Of a stretch of DNA of 64,000 nt, positions 8,965 through 17,129 are shown piece by piece. Numbering within the stretch: position 1 is the first letter of the stretch; the number at the start of each line of letters is the position of its first letter. The translations under genes were made by a program, and so were the position numbers. Origin of the DNA: Tabrizicola sp. (GTDB lineage: Bacteria > Pseudomonadota > Alphaproteobacteria > Rhodobacterales > Rhodobacteraceae); NCBI RefSeq assembly GCF_030373185.1, contig NZ_JAUCZH010000001.1:62001-126000 (forward strand). The letters are read 5' to 3'. The notes beneath the pieces were generated by a model, which was not told where the DNA came from, did not search any database, and worked only from the letters and a program-made list of their open reading frames with translations.

Positions 8965-8994
8965 AAAAAACCCCGGGCAGCGTCTGCCCGGGGT
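8965..8994 (-). terminator. Rho-independent terminator after the TRAP operon
   Basis: On the minus strand, a 9-bp GC-rich stem (8971-8979 with 8985-8993, loop of 5) is followed immediately by six T residues (A-run at 8965-8970 on the plus strand). It lies 20 bp past the stop of the TRAP binding-protein gene at 9014. It would separate the monooxygenase/TRAP operon from the BMP operon. Confidence 0.88.
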
Positions 8995-9013
8995 CGTGTT
9001 TTCGTGCCGAAGG

Positions 9014-10075
9014 TCAGTTCAGTTCGGACGCACGCTCGGCGCTGACGGCAGCCTCGGCCTCGGCCACGGCGGCGGTGAAGGCATCCAGCACTTCCGGCCC
9101 GCCGGTCACATTGGCGCGGAACCAGTCGAACACCGGGTCAACGGCTGCCTTGAAGGCGGCCTTTTCCTCGGCGGTCGGCACATAGATCTCACCGCCCGCT
9201 GCGCGGAAATCGGCATAGGCCTGGATTTCCTTGCGCTTGGGGCTGGCGAAGGTGGCCTGTTGCAGGGCGGCAAAGCCATCAACCACAACCTGCTGCTGTG
9301 CCGGGGTCATCGACTTGAAGCGGTCGTTGCCCATCCACCAGAAGGCGCCCATGTAGCTGTGGCCGTCCAGCGTCAGATACTTGATGCCGGCATCGGTGAA
9401 CTTCATCGACATGATGTCGGTGATGCCGTTCGCGGTGCCCTCAACCACGCCGGTTTGCAGCGAGGTGAAGAGTTCCGGCCACGGAATAGGCGTGGGTGCC
9501 GCACCAAGGGTGGTGGCCAGCGTCTGCGGCAGGTCAGCCGGGACGGTGCGCATCTTCAGACCGGCAAGGTCAGCCGGTGCGGCCACGCGCCGCTTGGTGT
9601 TGGCGTAGTTCCTCCAGCCGCCGGTGTTGCCGATGGTCATCAGGCGGATCTTGTCGTCGCTGTCAGCCAAGGCCTTGGCGCGCAGGGCGGCGGTGAAATC
9701 GGTGCCGGTCAGCACTTCTTCGGCCACGCGGTCATCCGACATCAGGTAAGGCAGGTCGAGAACCTGGATATAGGGGAACAGCCCCGCAGCCCCGCCCGAG
9801 GTGGAGATATAGATGTCGATGGTGCCATCGGCCACGCCGGCAAGGCATTCGTCACCCTTGCCGCAAAGCTGGGTTCCCATGAATATCTCAACCCCGATTG
9901 CGCCGTTCGAGGCGTTCTCGACATAGTTCTTGAAGACGACAAGACCGTCATAATCCTCGTCGTTTTCGTTGGAGTTGGCGGTGGCGCGCAGCATGATGTC
10001 CTGTGCCAGCGCCACGCTGGCAGTGCCAGCCAGCAGTGCCGCCAGTGTCAGCGACTTCAGGGTCTTCTTCAGCAT
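9014..10075 (-). CDS. dctP: TRAP transporter substrate-binding protein (DctP family)
   Basis: A 353-aa periplasmic solute receptor with a Sec signal peptide (LTLAALLAGTASVALA, cleavage before QD). It has the DctP-type core: GTIDIYISTSGGAAG, LDLPYLMSDDRVAEEV, LAGLKMRTVPADL and GVVEGTANGITDI. The Arg in KMRT is the residue that normally salt-bridges a substrate carboxylate (or other acid group) in this family. It lies last in its operon, after dctM (28-bp gap), and before a strong terminator. The ligand is probably an organic acid or sulfonate, given the linked SsuD-like monooxygenase. Confidence 0.9.
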   Translation of the reverse strand: MLKKTLKSLTLAALLAGTASVALAQDIMLRATANSNENDEDYDGLVVFKNYVENASNGAIGVEIFMGTQLCGKGDECLAGVADGTIDIYISTSGGAAGLFPYIQVLDLPYLMSDDRVAEEVLTGTDFTAALRAKALADSDDKIRLMTIGNTGGWRNYANTKRRVAAPADLAGLKMRTVPADLPQTLATTLGAAPTPIPWPELFTSLQTGVVEGTANGITDIMSMKFTDAGIKYLTLDGHSYMGAFWWMGNDRFKSMTPAQQQVVVDGFAALQQATFASPKRKEIQAYADFRAAGGEIYVPTAEEKAAFKAAVDPVFDWFRANVTGGPEVLDAFTAAVAEAEAAVSAERASELN

Positions 10076-10103
10076 GGTATCCTCCCGTTTGTTGTTCTGA
10101 AGA

Positions 10104-11393
10104 TCAGTTCACGAACCCGAAGAAGCGCGGGACCGTAAGGCTTATCGCGGGGATGTAGGTGATCAGGAAGATCACGAACACCTCCACCGCAAGGAAAGGC
10201 AGGGTGGCCTTGGCCACCGTCTCGACCCGCAGGCCGGAAACGGTTGAAGTGACGAACAGCACCAGTCCCATCGGTGGGGTCAGAAGGCCGACGGTCAGGT
10301 TCACCGCCATGATGATGGCGAAATGCACCGGGTCCACCCCAAGGGCGACGAAGATCGGCCCAAGGATCGGCCCAAGGATGATGATCGCGGGGCCTGCGTC
10401 CAGAAACATTCCGACGACGAACAAGAGGATGTTGATCAGGAACAGAAGGATCAACGGATTGTTCGACAAGGACAGGATGAAGTCGGCCATGATCTCGGGC
10501 GTATGGGCCAAAGAGGCGACGGTCTTGAACGCCATGGCCGCGCCGACCAGCAGCAGCACCACAGCCGAGGTCAGCCCGGCGCGGATCAGGATATCCGGCA
10601 GGTCGCGCGGCTTCAGCGTGCGCAGGACGAAAAAGCCGATGAAGAAGGAATAGCCCACTGCAACTGCCGCCGCTTCGGTTGGTGTGAAGATGCCGCCAAG
10701 GATGCCGCCAAGGATGATCACTGGGGTCAAGAGCGGCCAGACCGCGCGCAGGGACGCATTGCCGCGCTGCCCCCAGCTGGCGCGTTTGGTGGCGGCAGGC
10801 AGGTCGTAGTGGTCGGCCATGAAGTGGATGACCAGCATCAGCCCCAGACCGATCATCACCCCCGGAACGATGCCCGCAAGAAACAGCGCCGCAACGCTTT
10901 CGCCCATCACATAGGCGTAGATGATCATGATGCCCGACGGCGGGATGATCGGCCCGATGATCGAGGACGCAGCGGTGATCGCGGCGGCGAAACGGCGGGT
11001 GTAGCCCTGCTTTTCCATCGCCGGGATCATCATCGAACCCAAGGCCGACACATCCGCCACAGCCGACCCCGACAGCCCGGCAAAGAGCATCGACGACAGC
11101 ACGTTCACATGCGCAAGGCCGCCGCGCAGATGACCCATCATCGCCTGGCTGAATTCCACCAGCCGCAGGGTGATGTTGGAGCGGTTCATCACCTCACCAG
11201 CCATCATGAAGAAGGGGATGGCCATCAGCGGGAAGCTGTCCATCCCGTTGTAGACGTTGCGGTACAAGAGAACGATGTCGCGCTCTTGCCCATTCAGCCA
11301 CAACAGGATGGCGGGGGCCGCGATCAGGCCGAAGAACACCGGCAGACCTGCGAAGAGGAACAGAAGGAAAAGTGGAAGGAACAGGCTAAGCAT
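10104..11393 (-). CDS. dctM: TRAP transporter large permease (DctM family)
   Basis: A 429-aa inner-membrane protein with about 12 hydrophobic segments, the ion-coupled transport subunit of a TRAP system. Family hallmarks include NGMDSFPLMAIPFFMMAGEVMN, GLSGSAVADVSALGS, IGPIIPPSGIMII and the C-terminal GLLTPPMGLVLFV. The ATG at 11393 shares one base with the dctQ stop (TGATG). A GTG at 11396 is an alternative start. Confidence 0.9.
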   Translation of the reverse strand: MLSLFLPLFLLFLFAGLPVFFGLIAAPAILLWLNGQERDIVLLYRNVYNGMDSFPLMAIPFFMMAGEVMNRSNITLRLVEFSQAMMGHLRGGLAHVNVLSSMLFAGLSGSAVADVSALGSMMIPAMEKQGYTRRFAAAITAASSIIGPIIPPSGIMIIYAYVMGESVAALFLAGIVPGVMIGLGLMLVIHFMADHYDLPAATKRASWGQRGNASLRAVWPLLTPVIILGGILGGIFTPTEAAAVAVGYSFFIGFFVLRTLKPRDLPDILIRAGLTSAVVLLLVGAAMAFKTVASLAHTPEIMADFILSLSNNPLILLFLINILLFVVGMFLDAGPAIIILGPILGPIFVALGVDPVHFAIIMAVNLTVGLLTPPMGLVLFVTSTVSGLRVETVAKATLPFLAVEVFVIFLITYIPAISLTVPRFFGFVN

Positions 11394-11983
11394 CACTCTG
11401 CTCCCAGGCTGACGGTATCGGGAATGGGCTTCAGCCGGTCATCATGCCCGGAAAGTGCGATGATCTGGCGCAGCATGAGTTCGATGTTGACCGCGATCAT
11501 CAGGACCAGCCCGACCACCAGGGACAACATCATCGTCCATTTCGGCAGCTTCACCCAACGGTCGAATGCAAGGCTGGCGGGGACACGCAGGCTGTCGGTT
11601 TCAGCCCGGCCGGAAAATCCGGTGACTTCGTTCCAGCCGATCTGCGCGCCCTTGACCAGAAGGACCAGCGCCAGAAAGCCGAGAACCAGCGCCAGCACCG
11701 CGCCGACCACCCTTGGCAACAACCGTGAAAGAACCTCGATCGACACAAATCCGCTTCGGCGGTAAGCGGTGGGGATCATCAACCCGGTCGCCCAAAGCAT
11801 CAGGAACCGCGCCAGTTCCTCGGGCCAGGGCAGGGCGTTGTTCAGGACGTAGCGGAAAAACACCTGCACCAGGATCGCAATGACCATCAGCGCCATGCAG
11901 CCAGCCCCGATCCAGCGGCCAAGCGCCAGAAGCGCGCCGTTGATCCGGCCCAAGCCGTGACAGAATGCCAGAACTGCGGTCAA
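11393..11983 (-). CDS. dctQ: TRAP transporter small permease (DctQ family)
   Basis: A 196-aa protein with four hydrophobic helices and the DctQ signature region (RYVLNNALPWPEELARFLMLWATG). It associates with DctM in the membrane. The only well-placed start is a TTG at 11983, supported by a strong AGGAGG about 4 bp upstream. The next in-frame Met lies inside the first helix. A 44-bp gap separates it from the flavin reductase stop; on the minus strand that gap holds a small CCCCCT/AGGGGG hairpin next to the Shine-Dalgarno, which could modulate translation. Confidence 0.85.
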   Translation of the reverse strand: MTAVLAFCHGLGRINGALLALGRWIGAGCMALMVIAILVQVFFRYVLNNALPWPEELARFLMLWATGLMIPTAYRRSGFVSIEVLSRLLPRVVGAVLALVLGFLALVLLVKGAQIGWNEVTGFSGRAETDSLRVPASLAFDRWVKLPKWTMMLSLVVGLVLMIAVNIELMLRQIIALSGHDDRLKPIPDTVSLGAE

Positions 11984-12027
11984 ATGTCCTCCTCCCCCTT
12001 ATACCCCCCTCTCCCAAGGGGGTGATG

Positions 12028-12525
12028 TCAGCCGTTGAAGCCTCCGAACCTGCCTTGTGCGAAAACCAGCGGCGCGCCCTCCTCCAGGGTAAGCCGCAGG
12101 ACTTGTCCGACGATGATAAGATGATCGCCGCCGTCATGCGTGGCGTGGCGGCGGCAATCGAACCGCGCCAGGGCGCCGGGCAGAACCGGCACGCCTTCGG
12201 CGTTCAGCGCCGATTGAAGGCCGTCAAATCCCGCTCCGCCCCGGGAAAACCGGGCGGGCCAATCGGCCTGATCCTGACCAAGCACATGAATCGCATAGGT
12301 TTCCGCGGCCGCATAGGGCGCGTAACGCTGTGACGACCGGGCGAGCGACCACAACACCAGCGCCGGGTCCAGCGACAGGCTGGAAAAGCTGTTGGCGGTA
12401 AAGCCCATCGGGCCGTCCGGTCCCATGATCGTGATCACGGTCACCCCTGTCGCGTAGCGCCCCAGCGCATCACGAAACTGCCGCGCGTTGCTGGCGTCTG
12501 GAATGATCCCACCATCGGCCATCAT
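12028..12525 (-). CDS. Flavin reductase (FMN-binding split-barrel family)
   Basis: A 165-aa enzyme of the FMN reductase-like split-barrel family. It would use NAD(P)H to make reduced flavin for the linked flavin-dependent monooxygenase at 13412-14569. Family signatures are YATGVTVITI near the N-terminus, MGFTANSFSSLSLDP and the C-terminal FDCRRHATHDGGDHLIIVG. The start overlaps the aldo/keto reductase stop as ATGA, indicating translational coupling. The same family occurs again, with an extension, at 24945-25892. Confidence 0.87.
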   Translation of the reverse strand: MMADGGIIPDASNARQFRDALGRYATGVTVITIMGPDGPMGFTANSFSSLSLDPALVLWSLARSSQRYAPYAAAETYAIHVLGQDQADWPARFSRGGAGFDGLQSALNAEGVPVLPGALARFDCRRHATHDGGDHLIIVGQVLRLTLEEGAPLVFAQGRFGGFNG

Positions 12526-13412
12526 GGCACCTCATGGCCTTGGGCAAGCGTGTAAAGCTCATACCAGGTCTGACGGTCCATCGGCACGCGCAACGCGTCC
12601 GAGATGGTGGCAATCCGTGATACAGTGTTGGTTCCCAGAACCGGGATCACCCGCGCCGGGTGATGCAGAAGCCATGCGACGGCGACGGCGGTCCAGTCCG
12701 TGCCAGCCTCTCGTGCAAGCACATCCAACCGGGCGCCAAGACCGTCACCCCCTGCGGCCCGAAGGGTGCCTCCGGCAAGCGGACTCCAGGCCATAGGGAC
12801 GATGCCACGTTCCTGCAAAAAGGCGATGTCGCCGTTGGTGAAGGGCGCGCGGCAGTTCAGCGACAGTTCGATCTGGTTGGTAACCAGCGGAGTCGCCATC
12901 GCCGATTGCAGCAGCGTGAAATCCCACGGGCGGAAGTTCGACACGCCCACCGCCCGCACCTTGCCGGATGCCACCAGCGCATCCAGTGTGCGGCCGGTCT
13001 CGTTATGATCCATCAGCGGGTCGGGGCGGTGGATCAGCAGGAGGTCGATCCGGTCGGTGGCCATGTCACGCAACGACGCCTCGACCGAGGCGGTGATGTG
13101 GGCGGCAGAGGTGTCGTAATACTTCACCCGCGCCGCTGCATGCCGACCGACCGGGGCGACGATATCGCATTTCGTCACGATCTCGATCTGGTCGCGCAGG
13201 CCCGGTGCTGCCTTCAGTGCCGCCCCGAAAATCGCCTCGGCGACGTAGCCGCCGTAGATGTCGGCCTGATCCATCGTGGTGATGCCCTGGGCCAGGCAGG
13301 CCTCGACCTTGGCCTGCACATGGGCCGGCGATGTGTCGGGATCATCGCCAAGCCGCCACATGCCATAGACGATGCGCGACACCGAGACGGGGCCAAGGGT
13401 CAGACGGTCCAT
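12522..13412 (-). CDS. Aldo/keto reductase
   Basis: A 296-aa NADPH-dependent TIM-barrel oxidoreductase that would reduce an aldehyde or ketone, possibly the carbonyl product of the upstream monooxygenase. Visible motifs are MDQADIYGGY (catalytic Asp/Tyr), IVTKCDI (catalytic Lys), LLIHRPDPLMD (catalytic His), AVGVSNF and IPVLGTNTVSRI (NADP binding). Its size and the YdhF-like pattern fit a cytoplasmic AKR. The ATG shares a base with the monooxygenase stop (TGATG), and the stop overlaps the flavin reductase ATG. Confidence 0.88.
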   Translation of the reverse strand: MDRLTLGPVSVSRIVYGMWRLGDDPDTSPAHVQAKVEACLAQGITTMDQADIYGGYVAEAIFGAALKAAPGLRDQIEIVTKCDIVAPVGRHAAARVKYYDTSAAHITASVEASLRDMATDRIDLLLIHRPDPLMDHNETGRTLDALVASGKVRAVGVSNFRPWDFTLLQSAMATPLVTNQIELSLNCRAPFTNGDIAFLQERGIVPMAWSPLAGGTLRAAGGDGLGARLDVLAREAGTDWTAVAVAWLLHHPARVIPVLGTNTVSRIATISDALRVPMDRQTWYELYTLAQGHEVP

Positions 13413-14569
13413 CAACGGCGCACTCCATTGCCAAGAGGGGTTGCCGGGGTGCTGGCCGGAACCCGGCCATAGGCATGGGGCAGCGAACAGGTCTTCAGTT
13501 CCGGCAGGACGCGGGAGCCGAAATGATCACATTCGTCCAGATGCGGATAGCCCGAGAAGATGAAGGCGCGGATGCCCATTTTCCGATAGTCCTCGATTTT
13601 CGACAGCACCTGATCGGTGCTGCCCACGAGTGCGGCCCCACATCCCGACCGCGCCCTGCCGATCCCGGTCCAGAGGTTCGGCTCGATATAGCCGAACTGG
13701 TCGGCCAGTTCCCGCGCGCGGGCCTGATGCGCCACACCAAGGCTTATACTGTCATGCGCCCGGTCGCGGATCAGTTTGCCGTATTCGTCGTCCAGTTTGG
13801 ACACCAGATGATCGGCGTAGTCGCGGGCCTCGGCTTCGGTGTCGCGCACGATCATGTGGACGCGCAGGCCGTAGTCGAGGGTCCGGCCATGCGCCTCGGC
13901 CCGGGCATGCACGTCGCGCATCCGCTTGGCCAGCATGTCCATCGGTTCCGGCCACATCAGGTAGACGTCGCATTGCGCGCCGCACAGTTCCAGCGCGTCA
14001 GGGGAATAGCCGCCAAAATAAAGCAGCGGGCCGCCGTTCTGCTGATAGGGGCGGGCGGGGTCGGTGGTGACCTTGGAAATCTGGTAGACGTCGCCGGAAT
14101 ATTCGATGTGATCGCGCGTCCAGGCCTGACGCAGGATCTCCACCACCTCATGACTGCGCTTGTAGCGGTAGGCGCTGTCGGCCACCTCACCCGGGAAATC
14201 CGAGGAAATCACATTCAGTGTCAGCCGCCCTTGCAGCATGTGGTCCAGCGTGGCCACCGTGCGGGCCAGCATCACCGGCTGCATTTCGCCGCAGCGGATG
14301 GCGGCCAGAAAGTTGATCTTGTCGGTGATCGGCGCGCATCCGGCGACAAAGGACAGCGTGTCTTGCCCAACCTGATAGGAGGACGGGCAAAGGATGTTGC
14401 GAAAGCCCCGCGCTTCGGCCCGCTTGACGATGCCGGAACAATGCTCCCAACTGGATCGCAGGTCGCCTTCCGGCACGCCAAGGAAACGGTAATCGTCGGA
14501 ACAGAGCGCCGCGAACCAGCTGACCTCGCTGGCCTCAAGATCGGGCGAAGTGATCGGCACGACCGTCAT
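13412..14569 (-). CDS. SsuD-like FMNH2-dependent monooxygenase (LLM class)
   Basis: A 385-aa luciferase-like monooxygenase predicted to use FMNH2 and O2 to cleave C-S bonds of an alkanesulfonate-like compound. Compared with my memory of E. coli SsuD, it keeps the GLRVHMIVR segment (Arg226/His228 in SsuD), PNLWTGIGRARSGCGAALVG (Arg297 region) and SGYPHLDE (Tyr331 region). The segment that holds SsuD Cys54 reads SSYQVGQDTL, without Cys. It is the first gene of an operon with an AKR, a flavin reductase and a TRAP transporter, so the substrate is probably imported by that TRAP system. The exact substrate is unknown. Confidence 0.86.
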   Translation of the reverse strand: MTVVPITSPDLEASEVSWFAALCSDDYRFLGVPEGDLRSSWEHCSGIVKRAEARGFRNILCPSSYQVGQDTLSFVAGCAPITDKINFLAAIRCGEMQPVMLARTVATLDHMLQGRLTLNVISSDFPGEVADSAYRYKRSHEVVEILRQAWTRDHIEYSGDVYQISKVTTDPARPYQQNGGPLLYFGGYSPDALELCGAQCDVYLMWPEPMDMLAKRMRDVHARAEAHGRTLDYGLRVHMIVRDTEAEARDYADHLVSKLDDEYGKLIRDRAHDSISLGVAHQARARELADQFGYIEPNLWTGIGRARSGCGAALVGSTDQVLSKIEDYRKMGIRAFIFSGYPHLDECDHFGSRVLPELKTCSLPHAYGRVPASTPATPLGNGVRR

Positions 14570-14617
14570 GATTCTCTGTCCTCTCCGACGCGAATTCCCT
14601 CTTGCGTAGCATTCGCT

Positions 14618-14631
14618 TTGATGTAGATCAA
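14618..14631. promoter_or_regulatory. FNR/FnrL-type palindrome TTGAT-N4-ATCAA
   Basis: TTGATGTAGATCAA is an exact match to the CRP/FNR-family consensus TTGAT-N4-ATCAA used by FnrL in Rhodobacter. It is centred 55 bp upstream of the SsuD-like monooxygenase start and 37 bp upstream of the gntR start, inside the 91-bp divergent promoter region. A second GATCAAT follows at 14638-14644. It could control both operons by oxygen. A site for the local GntR/UTRA protein cannot be excluded. Confidence 0.6.
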
Positions 14632-14660
14632 TACTGGATCAATTTTATCGGAACACCCCG

Positions 14661-15362
14661 ATGAACGCCCCCGGCTCTTTGCCGCTTTACCAGCAGATCG
14701 CGGAACTTCTGATCCGCGACATTGCTGCTGGCCGCCTTATCGAAGGCGAACGGCTGCCGCCGGAACGTGACATGGCGGCTGACCTTGGCATCGCGGTCGG
14801 GACGCTGCGCCAGGCACTCAAGTCATTGACAGAAAAGGGGCTTCTGGACCGGGTGCAGGGGTCGGGCAACTATGTCCGCGCCAAGGCGGATGCGGCCTCG
14901 GTCTACGCCTTGTTCCGGCTGGAGCGGGTGGAGGGCGGCGGTCTGCCTACCGCGCGCATCCTGTCGGTGGACCGCTGTGTCAAAGACCCCAGCCTGCCTG
15001 CCTTTGGCACCCATCCCGAAGGCCACCGCATCCGCCGCCTGCGCTTTTTGTCTGGGCAGGTCGCGGCGGTCGAGGAGATCTGGCTGGACGGCGCACATGG
15101 CGAACGGCTGTCGGCGAGCGACCTGTCGGAATCGCTTTATCTATACTACCGCCAGCGCCTTGGACTGTGGATTTCCCGGGCTGAGGACAGCATCGGACAG
15201 GGGCCATTGCCCGACTGGACCCCACCCGAATTCCCCCATGCCCCCGGCACGCCCCTGCCTCTGATCACCCGGGTCAGCTGGGCGCAAGAGGGGCAGTCGG
15301 TCGAAGCCTCGTTCACCTGGTATGACCCCGAAACCACGCGCTATGTCGCGCGCCTGAAATAG
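14661..15362 (+). CDS. GntR family transcriptional regulator (HutC/UTRA type)
   Basis: A 233-aa DNA-binding regulator. Residues ~8-72 form the winged helix-turn-helix (LPLYQQIAELLIRDIAAG, then ERLPPERDMAADLGIAVGTL and VQGSGNYV). The remainder matches a UTRA effector-binding domain (AVEEIWLDG, LYLYYRQRLGLWI, SFTWYDPETTRYVA). It is divergent from the SsuD-like/TRAP operon and 10 bp upstream of a Gfo/Idh gene. It most likely represses one or both until a small metabolite binds. Confidence 0.89.
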   Translation: MNAPGSLPLYQQIAELLIRDIAAGRLIEGERLPPERDMAADLGIAVGTLRQALKSLTEKGLLDRVQGSGNYVRAKADAASVYALFRLERVEGGGLPTARILSVDRCVKDPSLPAFGTHPEGHRIRRLRFLSGQVAAVEEIWLDGAHGERLSASDLSESLYLYYRQRLGLWISRAEDSIGQGPLPDWTPPEFPHAPGTPLPLITRVSWAQEGQSVEASFTWYDPETTRYVARLK

Positions 15363-15372
15363 GATTACGTCG

Positions 15373-16497
15373 ATGCTGCATTACGGGATCATCGGTTGCG
15401 GGATGATGGGGCAGGAACACCTGCGCAACATCGCCCTTCTGGACGGCGCATCCGTCGCCGCGATATTCGAGCCTGATCCCGCGATGCGCGCGGCGGCTGC
15501 GGCATTGGTGCCGGGCGCGCGGATGGTCGGGTCGGTGGCCGAGGTGCTGGCGGTGGAGGCGGTCAACTGCCTCTTGATCGCCAGCCCGAATTTCCTGCAT
15601 CTCGAGCAGCTTGAAGAAATCGCGCTCATCCGCCCCCTGCCGGTCCTTTGCGAAAAGCCCTTGTTCACCGATCCCGCCGATGCCCCTCGCCTTGCCGCCT
15701 TGCGCGCCGCCTATCCGGCGCCGATCTGGGTGGCGATGGAATACCGCTACATGCCCCCAGTCTCCCATCTGGTCAGTGAGGCCGATGCCGCAACAGGTGG
15801 GATCAAGATGCTTACGATCCGCGAACATCGCTTTCCCTTCTTGCCCAAGGTCGGCGACTGGAACCGCTTCAACCGCAATTCCGGCGGCACGCTGGTCGAA
15901 AAATGCTGCCATTTCTTCGACCTGATGCGCCTGATTGCAGGCTGCAACCCGGTGCGGGTGATGGCCTCGGGCGGGCAGGCGGTGAACCATCTGAACGAGG
16001 TCTATGACGGCCAGACCCCGGATATCTGGGACAATGCCTATGTCATCGTCGACTTTGAGTCCGGCATGCGGGCGATGCTGGAACTGTGCATGTTTGCCGA
16101 AGGCAGCCGCTATCAAGAGGAAATCTCGGCTGTCGGGCCAAAGGGCAAGATCGAATGCCTTGTGCCGGGGCCGGGCCGGTTCTGGCCCGAACATCTGGGG
16201 CCAGCGCCATTGCCGAAGGTAATCGTAAGCCCGCGCCAACCGGCGGGGCCGGTGGAACTGGACATCCCGGTAGATCCAGCCCTGCTTGCCGCGGGGGACC
16301 ATAACGGGTCAACCTTTTTCCAGCATCAGGGTTTTGTTCGCGCGGCATCGGGTCAGCAATTGCCAGAAGTGACACTGGAAGATGGCTGGTGGGCGGTGGC
16401 AATGGGAATGGCCGCACAGGAAAGCGCGCGCACCGGGCTTGCCGTGCCGATGGCAGCCTGCCCCTATGCCCCGGCTCAATTCAGAACGGCTGTCTGA
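15373..16497 (+). CDS. Gfo/Idh/MocA family oxidoreductase
   Basis: A 374-aa NAD(P)-dependent dehydrogenase. The Rossmann start is IIGCGMMGQEHLRNI, the EKPL motif (VLCEKPLFTDP) gives the catalytic Lys near residue 96, and GGTLVEKCCHFFDLMR sits at the usual GGxxxDxxxH position but with Glu-Lys-Cys-Cys before the His. It is co-transcribed with the UTRA regulator, 10 bp downstream. Family members oxidise or reduce sugars, inositols or related polyols. How it connects to the divergent sulfonate-like operon is not evident from sequence. Confidence 0.88.
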   Translation: MLHYGIIGCGMMGQEHLRNIALLDGASVAAIFEPDPAMRAAAAALVPGARMVGSVAEVLAVEAVNCLLIASPNFLHLEQLEEIALIRPLPVLCEKPLFTDPADAPRLAALRAAYPAPIWVAMEYRYMPPVSHLVSEADAATGGIKMLTIREHRFPFLPKVGDWNRFNRNSGGTLVEKCCHFFDLMRLIAGCNPVRVMASGGQAVNHLNEVYDGQTPDIWDNAYVIVDFESGMRAMLELCMFAEGSRYQEEISAVGPKGKIECLVPGPGRFWPEHLGPAPLPKVIVSPRQPAGPVELDIPVDPALLAAGDHNGSTFFQHQGFVRAASGQQLPEVTLEDGWWAVAMGMAAQESARTGLAVPMAACPYAPAQFRTAV

Positions 16498-17129
16498 GGC
16501 GCTGCCGATTGACGCTGACGCAGGTCTTTGCTTCGCAGGGTGGGCGGCCCCGGCTGTTCAGCCAGGCGCAGGCCCGCAGGCGGCAACTGACGGTCTTGCC
16601 GGGCATCGGATCATTGGGCCAGTCTTGTTGCCGCCAAGCCCAAGTCTGCCCCGGCGTTAAGGATTTCCGGCCAGCAACAGGCACATGGCTTTGGCTCGGA
16701 ACCGCCTGACGTCCGGCCCTGTCCAATCTTGCCGGAAGCCCATTCTTGCAGAATCGATTCGCATTGCGGCGGCCCTGAATGCACGCCTTGGGCGCATTCT
16801 GAAGTCGCACAAAACTCTGGGTTGAGAGTTAATGCTGTTGCTTTTTCCGCAGGCCGCAAGATCAGTCGTTTTGAGGCGTGAATGTGGCAAATGGAAGTCC
16901 AATTGAGGTAAAATATTGACACTTATTGAGGGCGAGTTAATCGTCGTTCATGGGTGTGAAGCGTCTTGCAGCCTTTGGTACGCAGTTGCCTTCAAGTTTT
17001 GCTGCGGCCGCTTTCGCAATATAGTTTTTGTGAAAGCGTGGGTTACAGGGTGCGTCTGGCTCGGGTGATTGCTGACCATGGTTCGTTTGCATGGCAGGCC
17101 CGGCGCTGGACTAGATAGGTGGAGTGATC
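16498..17129. other. Intergenic region, 632 bp, upstream of the exopolysaccharide operon
   Basis: No convincing gene is present; short frames on both strands are Arg/Cys-rich and unlike proteins. The right half (about 16800-17045) is markedly AT-richer than the surroundings, as expected for a promoter region. It contains a TTGACA at 16916-16921 and two copies of ATTGAGG (16902-16908 and 16925-16931) on either side of it. Confidence 0.5.
16916..16942 (+). promoter_or_regulatory. Candidate promoter of the exopolysaccharide operon
   Basis: A perfect TTGACA (16916-16921) is followed after 15 bp by TTAATC (16937-16942), in the AT-rich stretch before the UDP-xylose synthase-like gene. Spacing is shorter than the ideal 17 bp and the -10 match is partial, so this is tentative. 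Two ATTGAGG repeats 23 bp apart flank the -35 and could bind a regulator. Confidence 0.3.

Noticed and set aside
10323-11765. A 480-codon plus-strand open frame rich in Gln, Asp, His and Arg
   Set aside because: It lies antisense to the clearly real dctM and dctQ genes and has the composition typical of reverse-strand readings of GC-rich genes.
16481-16810. A 109-codon minus-strand frame in the 632-bp gap
   Set aside because: Composition (Cys, Arg, Gln, Trp rich) and lack of any motif or ribosome-binding site argue against a gene.
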